The notes under the pieces: model-generated
What the model saw: only the letters and a program-made list of their open reading frames with translations
What the model was told of the DNA's origin: nothing
The model's database searches: none
Source: HGM04593 sp045589695
GTDB taxonomy: Bacteria > Bacteroidota > Bacteroidia > Bacteroidales > Bacteroidaceae
DNA length: 64,000 nucleotides
Direction of reading: 5' to 3'
NCBI GenBank assembly: GCA_045589695.1
Contig: JAZNPP010000034.1
Span: 117,272 to 181,271 of the forward strand
Part shown: one piece after another, positions 32,382 to 42,471 of the stretch
How positions within the stretch are numbered: the first letter of the stretch is position 1
Layout of the letters: every line of letters starts with the position of its first letter
Translations under genes and position numbers: made by a program

Positions 32382-33956
32382 TTACAGGTTATCTTTTTTC
32401 GGGTGGTCAATGTTGTAGTGGAGTCCTCGGCTCTCTTTGCGTTCTATCGCCTGACGCATGATGAGGTAGCCGACATTTATGATGTTGCGCAACTCGCAAA
32501 GTTCCCGGCTCACAACGCTGCGTTTGAACAGTTCCTCGGTCTCTTCGTATAGCAGGTCGAGCCTGTTCCAAGCTCTTTTCAGACGCAGGTCGCTTCGTAC
32601 AATGCCTACATATGTGCTCATAATCTGCCCCACCTCTTTGGCGTCCTGCGAGATAAGCACCATCTCTTCGTTCATCTTGGTGCCTTCGTCGTTCCACTCG
32701 GGGATCTCCTCCTTGTAGCTGTAGCTTTCGAAATGCCGCAGAGAATGTTTGGCTGCCGCATCGGCATATACTACGGCTTCGATAAGCGAGTTGCTGGCCA
32801 GACGGTTGCCGCCATGAAGGCCGGTGCATGAACATTCGCCGACAGCGTAAAGCCTGTGAATGCTCGACGCTGCATTCAAATCGACCATTATTCCGCCGCA
32901 AAGGTAGTGCGCCGCAGGAGCTACGGGAATGTACTCTTTTGTTATATCAATGCCTAACGACAGGCATTTCTCGTATATGTTGGGAAAATGGCGTTTTGTC
33001 TCTTCGGGGTCCTTGTGCGTGACGTCAAGGTATACGAAATCGTCGCCTCGCATCTTCATCTCATTGTCAATGGCACGGGCCACAATGTCGCGCGGCGCAA
33101 GCGACAGTCGGGGGTCGTACTTGTGCATGAACTCTTTGCCGTCAGTGGTACGCAGGATTCCGCCATAGCCGCGCATCGCCTCTGTTATGAGGAACGATGG
33201 CCTGTCACCGGGGTGGTAGAGGGCTGTAGGATGGAACTGCACGAACTCCATGTCCTTGACCGTGCCTTTGGCGCGATATACCATGGCTATGCCGTCTCCG
33301 GTAGCGACAAGGGGGTTGGTCGTAGTCTTGTATACGGCTCCGCAGCCGCCGGTAGCCATTAATGTGACTTTGCTTAGGAATGTATGTACCTCATTTGTCG
33401 AAATGTCAAGAACGTATGCTCCGTAGCATTCAATGTCGGGAGTCTGTCTTGTGACCTCAACGCCCAAATGGTGCTGGGTGAGTATCTCAATTGCGAAGTG
33501 ATTCTCGAAAACAGTGATGTCGGGGTGCTTGCGTATGGCTTTAATCAGCGACTCCTGTATTTCGGCGCCGGTGTTGTCGGCATGGTGAAGGATGCGGAAC
33601 TCCGAGTGCCCGCCCTCACGGTGTAGGTCGAACTCTCCCTTCTCGTTGCGGTCGAACTCCACGCCCCAATCTATCAATGCCTGTATCTGCGAAGGGGCTT
33701 CACGGACAACCTTTTCAACCGCCTCTCTGTCGCTTATCCAATCGCCGGCAATCATAGTGTCCTCGATGTGTTTGTCAAAGTTGTCTACCGACATGTTTGT
33801 CACCGAAGCGACGCCGCCTTGCGCGAAGTAGGTGTTTGCGTCCGCTAATGTGGTTTTGCATACTAAGGCGACTTTTCCTTTGCTTGCGACCTTCAGCGCA
33901 AAACTCATTCCGGCAATGCCGGAACCAATAACCAGAAAATCGAATTTCTTGACCAT
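32382..33956 (-). CDS. nadB: L-aspartate oxidase
   Basis: 524 residues. FAD-binding FDFLVIGSGIAGMSFALKVA, second FAD/substrate region GGVASVTNMSVDNFDKHIED, HREGGHSEFRILHHADNTGA, MEFVQFHPTALYHPG and HYLCGGIMVDLNAASSIHRL are all typical. It oxidises aspartate to iminoaspartate, which NadA condenses with DHAP to quinolinate. nadA and nadC are not adjacent. A 101-nt gap separates it from queG upstream; a hairpin follows its stop. Confidence 0.95.
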   Translation of the reverse strand: MVKKFDFLVIGSGIAGMSFALKVASKGKVALVCKTTLADANTYFAQGGVASVTNMSVDNFDKHIEDTMIAGDWISDREAVEKVVREAPSQIQALIDWGVEFDRNEKGEFDLHREGGHSEFRILHHADNTGAEIQESLIKAIRKHPDITVFENHFAIEILTQHHLGVEVTRQTPDIECYGAYVLDISTNEVHTFLSKVTLMATGGCGAVYKTTTNPLVATGDGIAMVYRAKGTVKDMEFVQFHPTALYHPGDRPSFLITEAMRGYGGILRTTDGKEFMHKYDPRLSLAPRDIVARAIDNEMKMRGDDFVYLDVTHKDPEETKRHFPNIYEKCLSLGIDITKEYIPVAPAAHYLCGGIMVDLNAASSIHRLYAVGECSCTGLHGGNRLASNSLIEAVVYADAAAKHSLRHFESYSYKEEIPEWNDEGTKMNEEMVLISQDAKEVGQIMSTYVGIVRSDLRLKRAWNRLDLLYEETEELFKRSVVSRELCELRNIINVGYLIMRQAIERKESRGLHYNIDHPKKDNL

Positions 33957-34057
33957 TTTTATATACGTTATTCAGAGCATGCGGCTCTTAACGGTTGTAA
34001 AAGTACAAAAAAATAGAATAAAAAATGTCCTTGAAGAATTTTTTCGCAACTACAGGC

Positions 34058-34987
34058 TCAAAGAGACTTTCCGTTGTCGCTTTTTATCGCTTTTATGTTC
34101 CTCATAAGCTGTTCGTAGCCGCATCTCTCGACAGCGCTGTCCGCAAAAAGGGTATCGTATTTTTCTTTTGTCAATTCTTTCCAGTCGGCAGTCTTCATTG
34201 ACAGCAGTTCCTCTTTTGCCTCGAACTCGGCAATCCGGGTTGGCGCCGAGAAACGGTTGTGCGGGCAAGCCTTTATGCAACAGTCGCAGCCGTAGAAGGT
34301 TTTTTTCATCTTTTCACCGATATTTTCGGGCAAATCTCCTCGGTATTCTATAGTAAGGTACGACAGGCATTTCCGTGCATCGAACCCCTCTTCGGACAAT
34401 GCTCCTGTAGGGCAACTGTCGAAGCATTTACGGCACTCTCCGCAATAGCTCTTTTCTGTTGGACGGTCGTAATCAAGTTCAATATCTATCAAGAGTTCTC
34501 CAATAAAGAAACATGAGCCTCTTCCCTTTATTGTCAGCTGCCGGTTCCGGGCAATCCATCCAAGTCCCGCTTTCATGGCCCAATAGCGTTCAAGTACGGG
34601 AGCGGAATCGCAGAACGGGCGTCCGTATGTCTTCTGCACGCTGTTTATCGATTGCAGCAAAAGATGTAGCCTGTCTTTGACAATTTTATGATAGTCGCTT
34701 CCTGTAGCGTACCACGCTATGCCGTCCACCTCTTTTTTGGGAGCATAATTCATAGCGGCGACTATAACGCTTTTGCATCCCTCTACAAGCCGTGTGGGGT
34801 CAAAGCGCTTTTCGCAGTTACGCTGCAGATAGTGCATCGTGCCATGTTTGCCGGCTTCAATCCAACTGTTGTAGCCGGCAATCACGTCATCGGGAACTGT
34901 CTCGGCCTTCGCAATGCCGCATACGGTAAATCCGAGACGCAGGGCCTCGGATTTGATATATTCTGTCAGTTCTTTCTTTGTCATCAC
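34058..34987 (-). CDS. queG: Epoxyqueuosine reductase
   Basis: 309 residues. The N-terminal cobalamin-binding part has FTVCGIAKAE and GWIARNRQLTIKGRGSCFFI, and the C-terminal ferredoxin part holds two 4Fe-4S motifs, CGECRKCFDSCPTGAL and CDCCIKACPHN. It reduces epoxyqueuosine at position 34 of GUN-decoding tRNAs, the final step of queuosine formation, and needs cobalamin. The start overlaps the deacetylase gene stop by 4 nt. The C-terminal HEAT repeat of longer QueG proteins is absent, as in many Bacteroidetes. Confidence 0.93.
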   Translation of the reverse strand: MMTKKELTEYIKSEALRLGFTVCGIAKAETVPDDVIAGYNSWIEAGKHGTMHYLQRNCEKRFDPTRLVEGCKSVIVAAMNYAPKKEVDGIAWYATGSDYHKIVKDRLHLLLQSINSVQKTYGRPFCDSAPVLERYWAMKAGLGWIARNRQLTIKGRGSCFFIGELLIDIELDYDRPTEKSYCGECRKCFDSCPTGALSEEGFDARKCLSYLTIEYRGDLPENIGEKMKKTFYGCDCCIKACPHNRFSAPTRIAEFEAKEELLSMKTADWKELTKEKYDTLFADSAVERCGYEQLMRNIKAIKSDNGKSL

Positions 34988-35595
34988 TCAAAAACCTTGA
35001 AGCTGTATCCTTGCTCAAGCAACCAGTCTATGGAGCGTGGCAATGCATACCGCAAATTGCTCTCGGCCCTCAGCGAGTCGTGGAATGTTATTATTGAGCC
35101 GTTGCGGGTATATCGCTTTATGTTCGCAAGCACATCCTCGCCGTAAAGGCGGAAACTGTAGTCGCGCGTGACAAGATCCCACATCACGAACTTGTATCTT
35201 TTGCTCAGCTCGTTATACTGCTTATGGTTAAGCATGCCGTGCGGGGGCCTGAACAGGTTGCTGTGAATGAAGGCGTCGGCCTGGTCTACATTCTCTATGT
35301 ATTTCTCTGTCGATGTGAACAGTCCGTTAAGGTGGTTGAACGTGTGATTTCCTGTCCTATGGCCGCTTTCTACGACCTGCATGTACTCTTGCGGGAATTT
35401 ATGCACGTTGTCGCCGACCATGAAGAATGTGGCTTTGATGCCGTAGTGTTCCAGAATATCGACAACCCAGGGCGTTATGACCGGTATAGGCCCGTCGTCA
35501 AAGGTCAGGTAGACGGCCTTGTCGTTCGGGTCCATACGCCATAATGCCTTAGGGTAGAGGCTGCGGAATATTCGTGGTACCTGCTCTATGAACAT
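34984..35595 (-). CDS. Polysaccharide deacetylase (NodB domain) family protein
   Basis: 203 residues, essentially one NodB domain. KAVYLTFDDGPIP is motif 1 (catalytic and metal-binding Asp), HRTGNHTFNH is motif 2 with both metal-binding His, and NLFRPPHGML is motif 3. These enzymes remove N-acetyl groups from GlcNAc or other sugars. No signal peptide is visible, so it may act in the cytoplasm or be secreted by an unknown route. It lies 4 nt after the DUF2723 giant and overlaps queG by 4 nt. Confidence 0.88.
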   Translation of the reverse strand: MFIEQVPRIFRSLYPKALWRMDPNDKAVYLTFDDGPIPVITPWVVDILEHYGIKATFFMVGDNVHKFPQEYMQVVESGHRTGNHTFNHLNGLFTSTEKYIENVDQADAFIHSNLFRPPHGMLNHKQYNELSKRYKFVMWDLVTRDYSFRLYGEDVLANIKRYTRNGSIITFHDSLRAESNLRYALPRSIDWLLEQGYSFKVFE

Positions 35596-35599
35596 CTTG

Positions 35600-38500
35600 T
35601 CAATTATTCAGAACGTACGGCGCGAATTTCTCGACATTCTCTCCGTAAATGCCCTCTATGTAATCGAATGTGGCGCTTTGGCTTTCGGGCAGTTTTCCGG
35701 CCATCTTGTAGCAGAACGTCATGATCTGCAGCGAAGATATAATCTCTTCCGTGCTGCTCTCGTTGAGCCTGTTCACATTATACTTCTTAAGAGTCCTGTT
35801 CTCGAAGTTGCATACGTTCTTGAGCATTGCCGCAATTCCGTTGTCGGCCGAAGGCACGTCGGCTAAGCTGCTCAGGATGTCATAAGTGAAGTCAATGAGC
35901 TGCAATTTTCTGTCTACAGCCGTGTTGCTGTTCAGCAGCTTGCTGTTCGTCTTTGTCAAAGCCTTGCACTCTACATCAATGCTTTTCGCAAGTTCACTTA
36001 CCAATTCCTCAATAGAAAAACCGTCAAGTTCCTCTCCGCCAAGCAGGTTTATGGCTTGTGTAATGATATTCAGACGTGTATATATAAGCAGCTCGTTTCT
36101 CTGGGCCGTCCTGAGTCCGTTATACCATCTGAGGTATTCGAGCTGGTCTTTGAGAACATCTGAGGCGATCTTCACGTACCTCTCCTTTGCTGTGTTTCCA
36201 ATATCGTTGTTTCTTGCCTTGTCGTGCAGAATCTTGTATGCAGCGGCTACGGCGATGCTGTTGTCTCTTACAGCATCGTAAGGTATAATTTCGGAAGGGA
36301 ACTCGTTGTACCATTTCTCGAGCACGTTGAATACCATTTCGTCCGAAACCTTTTTGTTCATCATCACCTGTGTAAGCATGGCGATGAGGTTTCTGTGGGT
36401 GTATATCATGCGTCTGATAGTTTCGTCGGCATAATAGTTTTTGTTGTTCTTGACCTCGCCCCACTTGAAACGGTTCATTATGTTGTCATAGAAACGCTCC
36501 ACATCGACAGGATGACCGTTTTCGTTGTTGTAGTAGCCAAGCTCTTTCCAGTCAAACGGAGATATGCGGTATGCAAGTCCTTCATGGATGAAGAAGTTCT
36601 GCAGCACGGCCGGGTAGTTGCTGTCGCCGACTGTCATGGACATGTATATCGGACGCTCCCAATTCGCATTGGCAAGCATGTCGAATATAACGAATTCATA
36701 TCTCAGCAGCACCTCTTTGTTGCCGAGGTCAATCTTCATGTATTCGGGCATCTTGTCTTTGTATTCTTCGGGTATCATCATGCCTGAGCATTTGACAGCC
36801 TCGGCGTCGATGGGAATGTATATGACGCTGCTCGGGATAACCTTGTTCTTGAGGCTTCGCGCGTTTTCTATGAAATATCCTCCGTACTCGATGTACTCTT
36901 CGGCCTGCATCTTCGCCATTTCGTACTCTTCGGGGCTTACTATCGCAAGGTATTGGGCCTTGTTGCGCAGCAACTTGTTGTATTCGCTCCGGCCTCGCTC
37001 CTCAATCTCCCGTCCCTGCTTCTCAAGTTCCGCTTTGACATACTCTATCGCCTCCTCGACGATGAGACGTCCCTCGGATTTCTCTTTTGCATCGGCTTCA
37101 TATATCCAATAGCGGCTGATATTGTTCATCTCGAAAGGATGCTTGCCGAACACTTTCGCTTTCTCAGGGTTCTCTTCGAAGAATTTTTCGATAAGTGCTG
37201 TAGCGCTCTTGTCGAGTATCTCTATGCTGCCGTTAGCGTTGCCGGCATAGTCGATACGTTTCATTGTTATCGGCAGGCCCGGAGAATCGTATGCCGGGCG
37301 GCGCATCTGGTCGATGTACCAATCGGTCTGCAGGTAAGAAAGGTTGCATACACGGGCATCAGTGCGTTCCTGTTCAACCTCCTGGCAGTACCAGAGAGGG
37401 AATGTGTCGTTGTCGCCGCAAGTGAATATTATCGGGCTGCCGTCATCGGGTAATGTGTTCAGGTAGTTCTGTCCGAAGTCACGGCAGGCATATCTTCCGC
37501 TGCGGTCGTGGTTGTCCCATGTCTGCGACACCATCTGGACAGGTACGGCAAGGCATGCTGCCGCGACGGCGATGTTTGTCGCAAGGCTCTCTTTCTTCGT
37601 ATGTCTCTGAATAAAGTCGGCAACTCCTGCAACCCCTAAGCCAATCCATATAGCAAAGGCGTAGAACGAACCTGCATAGGCATAGTCTCGCTCACGCGGC
37701 TGGTCGGGTGTCTGATTAAGGTAAAGTACAATCGCAAGGCCTGTCATAAAGAACAGCATGAATACTGTCCATAGTTGCTGTTTGCCCTCTTTGCCCTTGT
37801 TCCATTGCCACAGAATGCCCAAGATGCCAAGTATAAGAGGCAATGCGAAGAATACGTTGTGGCCTTTGTTCTCTCTTAGCTGTTGAGGCATGTCATGCTT
37901 GTTGCCTATCAAAGCTTTGTCTATGAACGGTACTCCTGTAATCCAGTTGCCGTGTTCTGCCTCGCCCTTGCCTTGTATATCATTCTGTCGTCCTACGAAG
38001 TTCCAAAGGAAATATCTCCAGTACATGTAGTTCACTTGGTAGTTTATAAAGAACTTCATGTTGTCGAGCTGCGTAGGCATCTTGATATACTGGACGCCGG
38101 TGTATGCGGCGTTCTCGGCACGGACTATGTTCTTTACGGGTCCTCCTATCCATTGCTCGTATTGTTGAGCGTGGTCGCTGCTGTACATGCGAGGGAAGAA
38201 CATGTTCTGAACGTAGTTATATTCCTTGTTGTAGCCAATGATCTCGTATCTGTCGGGTTCATTGGCGTCCTTCTTCTCGACACGTGAATATATCGGGCTC
38301 GTGTCTGTCGAACTGTATTTCTTCTTCTCTTTGTCAATCTTTATCTCGGAATCGAAAGCCTGTCCGTAGAAGAGCGGGCGTGTGCCGTACTGTTCTCGGT
38401 TGAGGTATGTTCCAAGAGTGAAAATGTCCTCGGGGGAGTTCTGGTCCATTGGGGTATTGGCGGACGAGCGTATAACGATGAGCGCATATGATGAGTAGCC

Positions 38501-39604
38501 CACCATAATAAGCAACAATGAGAGGAAAACGGTGTTGAAAGCTCTCTTGCTTACAATATATCTGTTGGCTGTTGTGGCCATGCCATTCCCTTTTCCCGAC
38601 GATGTGACCGTCTTGCTGTATGTGCATATAATATAAATTGCCGCCAGCACCGCAATGCCTATAATAATGCTGAGCGTTACATTGTGCCCGTAGAAAGGAA
38701 TTCCGAGCAGGGCGACCGCTGCGGTGAATACAGCGGCAATGCTCTTCTGGTTCTTGTCTTTCTCTGTAAGGAACACTCCGCAAACGAGTACCGCCGCAAG
38801 CAGAATCATGTATATGATAAGGCCTGTATTGAAAGGCATTTCAAGAACATTTACAAACAGAAGTTCAAACCAACCGCCGACTTTTACTACTCCGGGAACA
38901 ATGCCGTAGAGGAGAACGGCTACCAGTACGGCCGATACCACAAGCGCTAAGAGCGACCCTTTGAAATTGGCATTGGGGAATTTCTTGTAATATACGACAA
39001 GCACAATAGCCGGAATACACAAAAGGTTAAGCAGGTGAACGCCGATAGAGAGTCCCATAAGGTAAGCGATGAGTATCAGCCAACGGTCGCTGTGAGGCGA
39101 ACTTGCGTTATCCTCCCATTTGAGTATAAGCCAGAAAACCACAGCCGTGAAAAGCGACGAATATCCGTAAACCTCACCCTCAACGGCACTGAACCAATAT
39201 GTATCACTCCATGTGTATGCCAATGCGCCGACAACGCCCGATGCGAGAATCGTGACCATCTGAGCCTTAGACATCTCGTTGCTGTTGCCTACGATAAGTT
39301 TGCGTGCAAGGTGCGTGATGCTCCAGAAGAGGAACAGAATGCCGAGCGCACTGAGAATAGCCGACATTATGTTCACCATGAGCGCTACTTTCTGCGGGCC
39401 TGCGAACATTGAGAAGAAGTTTGCCGTAAGCATGAAAAACGGCGCGCCGGGCGGGTGCCCAACTTCCAGCTTGTTGCCTGACAGAATGAATTCCGGGCAG
39501 TCCCAAAAGCTTGCGGTAGGCTCAACGGTCATGCAGTAGGTAACTGCAGCAATAATAAATGTAAGCCATCCGAAAGTGTTGTTAAGAATTTTGAATTGTT
39601 TCAT
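35600..39604 (-). CDS. DUF2723 multi-pass membrane protein (O-mannosyltransferase-like)
   Basis: 1334 residues. Around a dozen membrane segments lie in the first 700 residues; the N-terminal EPTASFWDCPEFILSGNKLE and HPPGAPFFMLTANFFS, with an early Asp/Glu pair after the first helix, are the DUF2723 signature, related to GT-C protein O-mannosyltransferases. The RERDYAYAGSFYAFAIWIGL motif is also characteristic. The C-terminal ~600 residues are soluble, probably periplasmic, and partly helical. A role in O-glycosylation of exported proteins is likely from family relation but not shown. First gene of an operon with the deacetylase and queG, behind a consensus promoter. Confidence 0.88.
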   Translation of the reverse strand: MKQFKILNNTFGWLTFIIAAVTYCMTVEPTASFWDCPEFILSGNKLEVGHPPGAPFFMLTANFFSMFAGPQKVALMVNIMSAILSALGILFLFWSITHLARKLIVGNSNEMSKAQMVTILASGVVGALAYTWSDTYWFSAVEGEVYGYSSLFTAVVFWLILKWEDNASSPHSDRWLILIAYLMGLSIGVHLLNLLCIPAIVLVVYYKKFPNANFKGSLLALVVSAVLVAVLLYGIVPGVVKVGGWFELLFVNVLEMPFNTGLIIYMILLAAVLVCGVFLTEKDKNQKSIAAVFTAAVALLGIPFYGHNVTLSIIIGIAVLAAIYIICTYSKTVTSSGKGNGMATTANRYIVSKRAFNTVFLSLLLIMVGYSSYALIVIRSSANTPMDQNSPEDIFTLGTYLNREQYGTRPLFYGQAFDSEIKIDKEKKKYSSTDTSPIYSRVEKKDANEPDRYEIIGYNKEYNYVQNMFFPRMYSSDHAQQYEQWIGGPVKNIVRAENAAYTGVQYIKMPTQLDNMKFFINYQVNYMYWRYFLWNFVGRQNDIQGKGEAEHGNWITGVPFIDKALIGNKHDMPQQLRENKGHNVFFALPLILGILGILWQWNKGKEGKQQLWTVFMLFFMTGLAIVLYLNQTPDQPRERDYAYAGSFYAFAIWIGLGVAGVADFIQRHTKKESLATNIAVAAACLAVPVQMVSQTWDNHDRSGRYACRDFGQNYLNTLPDDGSPIIFTCGDNDTFPLWYCQEVEQERTDARVCNLSYLQTDWYIDQMRRPAYDSPGLPITMKRIDYAGNANGSIEILDKSATALIEKFFEENPEKAKVFGKHPFEMNNISRYWIYEADAKEKSEGRLIVEEAIEYVKAELEKQGREIEERGRSEYNKLLRNKAQYLAIVSPEEYEMAKMQAEEYIEYGGYFIENARSLKNKVIPSSVIYIPIDAEAVKCSGMMIPEEYKDKMPEYMKIDLGNKEVLLRYEFVIFDMLANANWERPIYMSMTVGDSNYPAVLQNFFIHEGLAYRISPFDWKELGYYNNENGHPVDVERFYDNIMNRFKWGEVKNNKNYYADETIRRMIYTHRNLIAMLTQVMMNKKVSDEMVFNVLEKWYNEFPSEIIPYDAVRDNSIAVAAAYKILHDKARNNDIGNTAKERYVKIASDVLKDQLEYLRWYNGLRTAQRNELLIYTRLNIITQAINLLGGEELDGFSIEELVSELAKSIDVECKALTKTNSKLLNSNTAVDRKLQLIDFTYDILSSLADVPSADNGIAAMLKNVCNFENRTLKKYNVNRLNESSTEEIISSLQIMTFCYKMAGKLPESQSATFDYIEGIYGENVEKFAPYVLNN

Positions 39605-39668
39605 TATATCGGGAAATTTTTATTTGCGTCTATTGTGTCTGCGGTTTTTATTGCACCCCAAAAACATG

Positions 39669-39699
39669 CAAATTTACCTAATATATAGCACAGAACAAA
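39669..39699 (-). promoter_or_regulatory. Consensus promoter of the DUF2723 operon
   Basis: On the minus strand: TTTG (39699-39696), 19-bp gap, TAAATTTG (39676-39669). Both halves match the Bacteroidetes consensus exactly. The ATG lies 64 nt downstream, and the priA stop is 47 nt upstream. Confidence 0.75.
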
Positions 39700-39746
39700 A
39701 TATTACCCGACAAAAGGAGAAACGATTTAAGATTTATTATAATCGC

Positions 39747-41993
39747 TCACAGAGGGTCAATGTCATAATACATGACAATTGATTTGTAACGGGGAAGCGA
39801 ACTGTACGCCTCTTGAATATTACGCAGGGTTTCGTTTATCTTGTACTGTGAGAGTTGTCCCTCGACCTTAAGCACGATTTTGCGTATGTACAGCTGCTTT
39901 ACTCTTGCTACAGGCGGCAAGTCGGGTCCGAGAATCCTTTCGTCGAAAATTTTACGCATATGTTTGCCGATTAGTTCCGAGAACTCTTCGATAAGCTGTA
40001 CATTACGGTGTTTCATATATATGTAAACAAGGCGGTAAAAAGGCGGATAATGGAACATCATACGCTCTTTAAGCTGCTCGTTGTAGAAGCTCTGGTAATC
40101 GTTTTTTACTATTTGCGGAATAACCGGAGCATCGGTCATCTTTGTCTGCAGGAAAACGGTTCCCTGTCCGCTCTTTCGTCCGGCCCGTCCCGCGACTTGG
40201 GCCATAAGCTGGAAAGCGCGCTCTGTAGCGCGGAAGTCGGGGTAGTTCATCAGCGTGTCGGCATTTATAATGCCCACGACGGCGACATTGTCAAAGTCAA
40301 GGCCTTTTGAAACCATCTGAGTGCCTATGAGAATATCGGTCTTGCCCTTCTGGAAATTGTCTATGATATGCTCGTATGCATTTCTTGTACGTGTGGTGTC
40401 AAGGTCCATTCTCTGTATCTTTGCATCGGGAAAGAGATTCTGAAGGTCGTCCTCTATTTTCTCTGTACCATAGCCTAAGTTCATAAAATTCCTCTCCTCG
40501 CAGTTGGGGCAATGTACAGGTGCCGGAACGGTGTATCCGCAGTAGTGGCAAACAAGCTTCCCTGCATTCTTGTGCAGAGTAAGGCTTACGTCGCAATGCT
40601 TGCAGCGGGGTACCCAGCCGCATGTCTTGCACTCGACCTGCGGAGAATATCCTCTTCGGTTCTGGAATAGGATGATTTGTTTTCCCTCTTTCAATGCGCC
40701 TCCTATCGCTTCTATCAGGGGGTCGGAAAATGGTCCTACAAACCTCTTTGTCCTTATCTGCTCCTGCATGTCTATAACCTCAATACGAGGCAGGGTCACC
40801 TGGCGGTGTCTTGCGGTAAGGCTTACAAGGGCGTATTTCCCTGTTGCGGCATTATAGTAGCTCTCAATTGACGGGGTGGCTGTTCCGAGCAGGGTTTTTG
40901 CCCCGTAAAGGGATGCGAGTACAATAGCGACATTCCTTGCGTTGTAGCGTGGAGCCGGCTCTTGTTGCTTGTAGCTGTTCTCATGCTCTTCGTCCACCAC
41001 AATGAGCCCAAGACGCCTGAACGGCAGAAATATCGAAGAACGTACGCCGAGAATTATATCATACGGCTCGTCGCTAAGCTGTTTTTTCCAAATCTCAACC
41101 CTTTCGGCATCGGAGAACTTTGAGTGGTAAACGCCTATGCGGTTGCCGAACACCCTTCGTAATCTTTCGGTAATTTGCTTTGTCAGAGCTATTTCTGGCA
41201 ACATAAACAGTACCTGCTCGCCTCTCTCAAGCGCTTCCGTGATAAGATGAATGTATATTTCGGTCTTTCCGGCCGACGTCACTCCGTGCAGCAATGTCAC
41301 GTTTTTCTGCTCGAAGCTCTCTTTTATCTCTTTGAAGGCTTTTTGTTGCGCATTGCTGAGGCTGTTCTGCGGTACGACCTTTTCGTGAGAGGCCTTTATA
41401 CGTCCAACCTCTACCTCATAGCTTTCTATGACGCCTCTATCCTGCAGCTGTTTGTATATGGCAGCGGATACTCCTGCCTGCTCAATGAGCCTATGTTTTG
41501 AAATCTCTTTCGGGACGCTGCCGAAAGGCTCGGTAAGTTCAAGCAGCGTTGCAAGCAAGCGTTTCTGCCTCGGGGCGCGCGAGAGTGACTGCATCAACAG
41601 GTTTATCCACTTTTCATCGTGACACTTGGCTGTAAGCCGTGTACGCTGTTCGATGCGTGGCTTGAATTCTCCTTTGAGCCCTTGCGGTATCGCCGCCTTG
41701 TATATGTCGCCGAGCGAACACAGATAATACTTGGAAATCCACTCCCATAGCTTCATCTGTTTTTCAAGTAATATAGCGCTCTCGTCCAGAATATCTTTTA
41801 TAGGCTTAATCTCATAATCGCATTCGACCTCTTCGTGTATGGCGGTGACAAGCGCTGTGTACTCCTTGCTTTTGCCCAGAGGAACAGTTACACGGCAACC
41901 CGGGAGAACGCTCTCCCTCATCCCTTCGGGTACGCTGTAAGTGAAAGTCCCCGGCAAAGGCAACGGCAGTATTACATCGACGAACATGCTCAT
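39747..41993 (-). CDS. priA: Primosomal protein N' (PriA helicase)
   Basis: 748 residues. An N-terminal 3'-DNA-binding domain (1-105) is followed by the helicase with Walker A HGVTSAGKT (236-244) and DEEH (334-337). Eight Cys between 455 and 498 (CKTCG, CKHC, CHYCG, CPNC) bind two zinc ions. Motifs V/VI appear in GTQMVSKGLDFDNVAVVGII and QVAGRAGRKSGQG. It restarts stalled replication forks by reloading DnaB. The start is 61 nt from a divergent lipoprotein gene. Confidence 0.96.
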   Translation of the reverse strand: MSMFVDVILPLPLPGTFTYSVPEGMRESVLPGCRVTVPLGKSKEYTALVTAIHEEVECDYEIKPIKDILDESAILLEKQMKLWEWISKYYLCSLGDIYKAAIPQGLKGEFKPRIEQRTRLTAKCHDEKWINLLMQSLSRAPRQKRLLATLLELTEPFGSVPKEISKHRLIEQAGVSAAIYKQLQDRGVIESYEVEVGRIKASHEKVVPQNSLSNAQQKAFKEIKESFEQKNVTLLHGVTSAGKTEIYIHLITEALERGEQVLFMLPEIALTKQITERLRRVFGNRIGVYHSKFSDAERVEIWKKQLSDEPYDIILGVRSSIFLPFRRLGLIVVDEEHENSYKQQEPAPRYNARNVAIVLASLYGAKTLLGTATPSIESYYNAATGKYALVSLTARHRQVTLPRIEVIDMQEQIRTKRFVGPFSDPLIEAIGGALKEGKQIILFQNRRGYSPQVECKTCGWVPRCKHCDVSLTLHKNAGKLVCHYCGYTVPAPVHCPNCEERNFMNLGYGTEKIEDDLQNLFPDAKIQRMDLDTTRTRNAYEHIIDNFQKGKTDILIGTQMVSKGLDFDNVAVVGIINADTLMNYPDFRATERAFQLMAQVAGRAGRKSGQGTVFLQTKMTDAPVIPQIVKNDYQSFYNEQLKERMMFHYPPFYRLVYIYMKHRNVQLIEEFSELIGKHMRKIFDERILGPDLPPVARVKQLYIRKIVLKVEGQLSQYKINETLRNIQEAYSSLPRYKSIVMYYDIDPL

Positions 41994-42054
41994 TATTGTG
42001 CGAAGGTATTAAAAAGCCTTCAAACGACAAAAAATAAGAAACTGTTTACTGTTT

Positions 42055-42465
42055 ATGAAAATATATATATATTTGCTGATAAGATATCCATTATACAGAA
42101 CTATCGTGAAACACAGAGGTCTATTAAAACGGCTCTCGCTTTTTGCTGTGATATCGCTTTTGGCTTCCTGCGGTATTTCGGACGAGCGTATCGACGCTTA
42201 CAAGAGTGCGGTTAAGAAGGTCAGAAGGGCGGCTTCTTCAGAAGCGCTCGAACTTATAGCATATGACCTAAGCAAGGAACTTCAGGAAATAGATTCTTCC
42301 GAACGTCCTCTGTCTCAAATAGAGAAATTGGCGTCGGAAGGCGACAAGAAGAGCGTAGAACTTCTTGACGCGATCTCTGAAGCAAGACGCATGTTCAACG
42401 AGACGCTGTCGGACAAAGAGAAAATCTTCTACATCGAGCGCCTGTCGGACAAAGAGAAAAAATAG
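42055..42465 (+). CDS. Small lipoprotein of unknown function
   Basis: 136 residues with lipobox ISLLASC (Cys39). The signal region is long; an in-frame GTG at 42106 would give a more ordinary one (VKHRGLLKRLSLFAVISLLA). The mature part is short, charged and probably helical. It ends with a partial duplication, LSDKEK-IFYIER-LSDKEK, coded by a 19-bp direct repeat. It is divergent from priA and convergent with the channel gene, 6 nt away. Not recognised. Confidence 0.65.
   Translation: MKIYIYLLIRYPLYRTIVKHRGLLKRLSLFAVISLLASCGISDERIDAYKSAVKKVRRAASSEALELIAYDLSKELQEIDSSERPLSQIEKLASEGDKKSVELLDAISEARRMFNETLSDKEKIFYIERLSDKEKK
42406..42460 (+). repeat. 19-bp in-frame direct repeat at the end of the lipoprotein gene
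   Basis: ctgtcggacaaagagaaaa is found at 42406-42424 and 42442-42460, a period of 36 nt or 12 codons, so copy number can change without a frameshift. Confidence 0.85.
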
Positions 42466-42471
42466 TTACCG

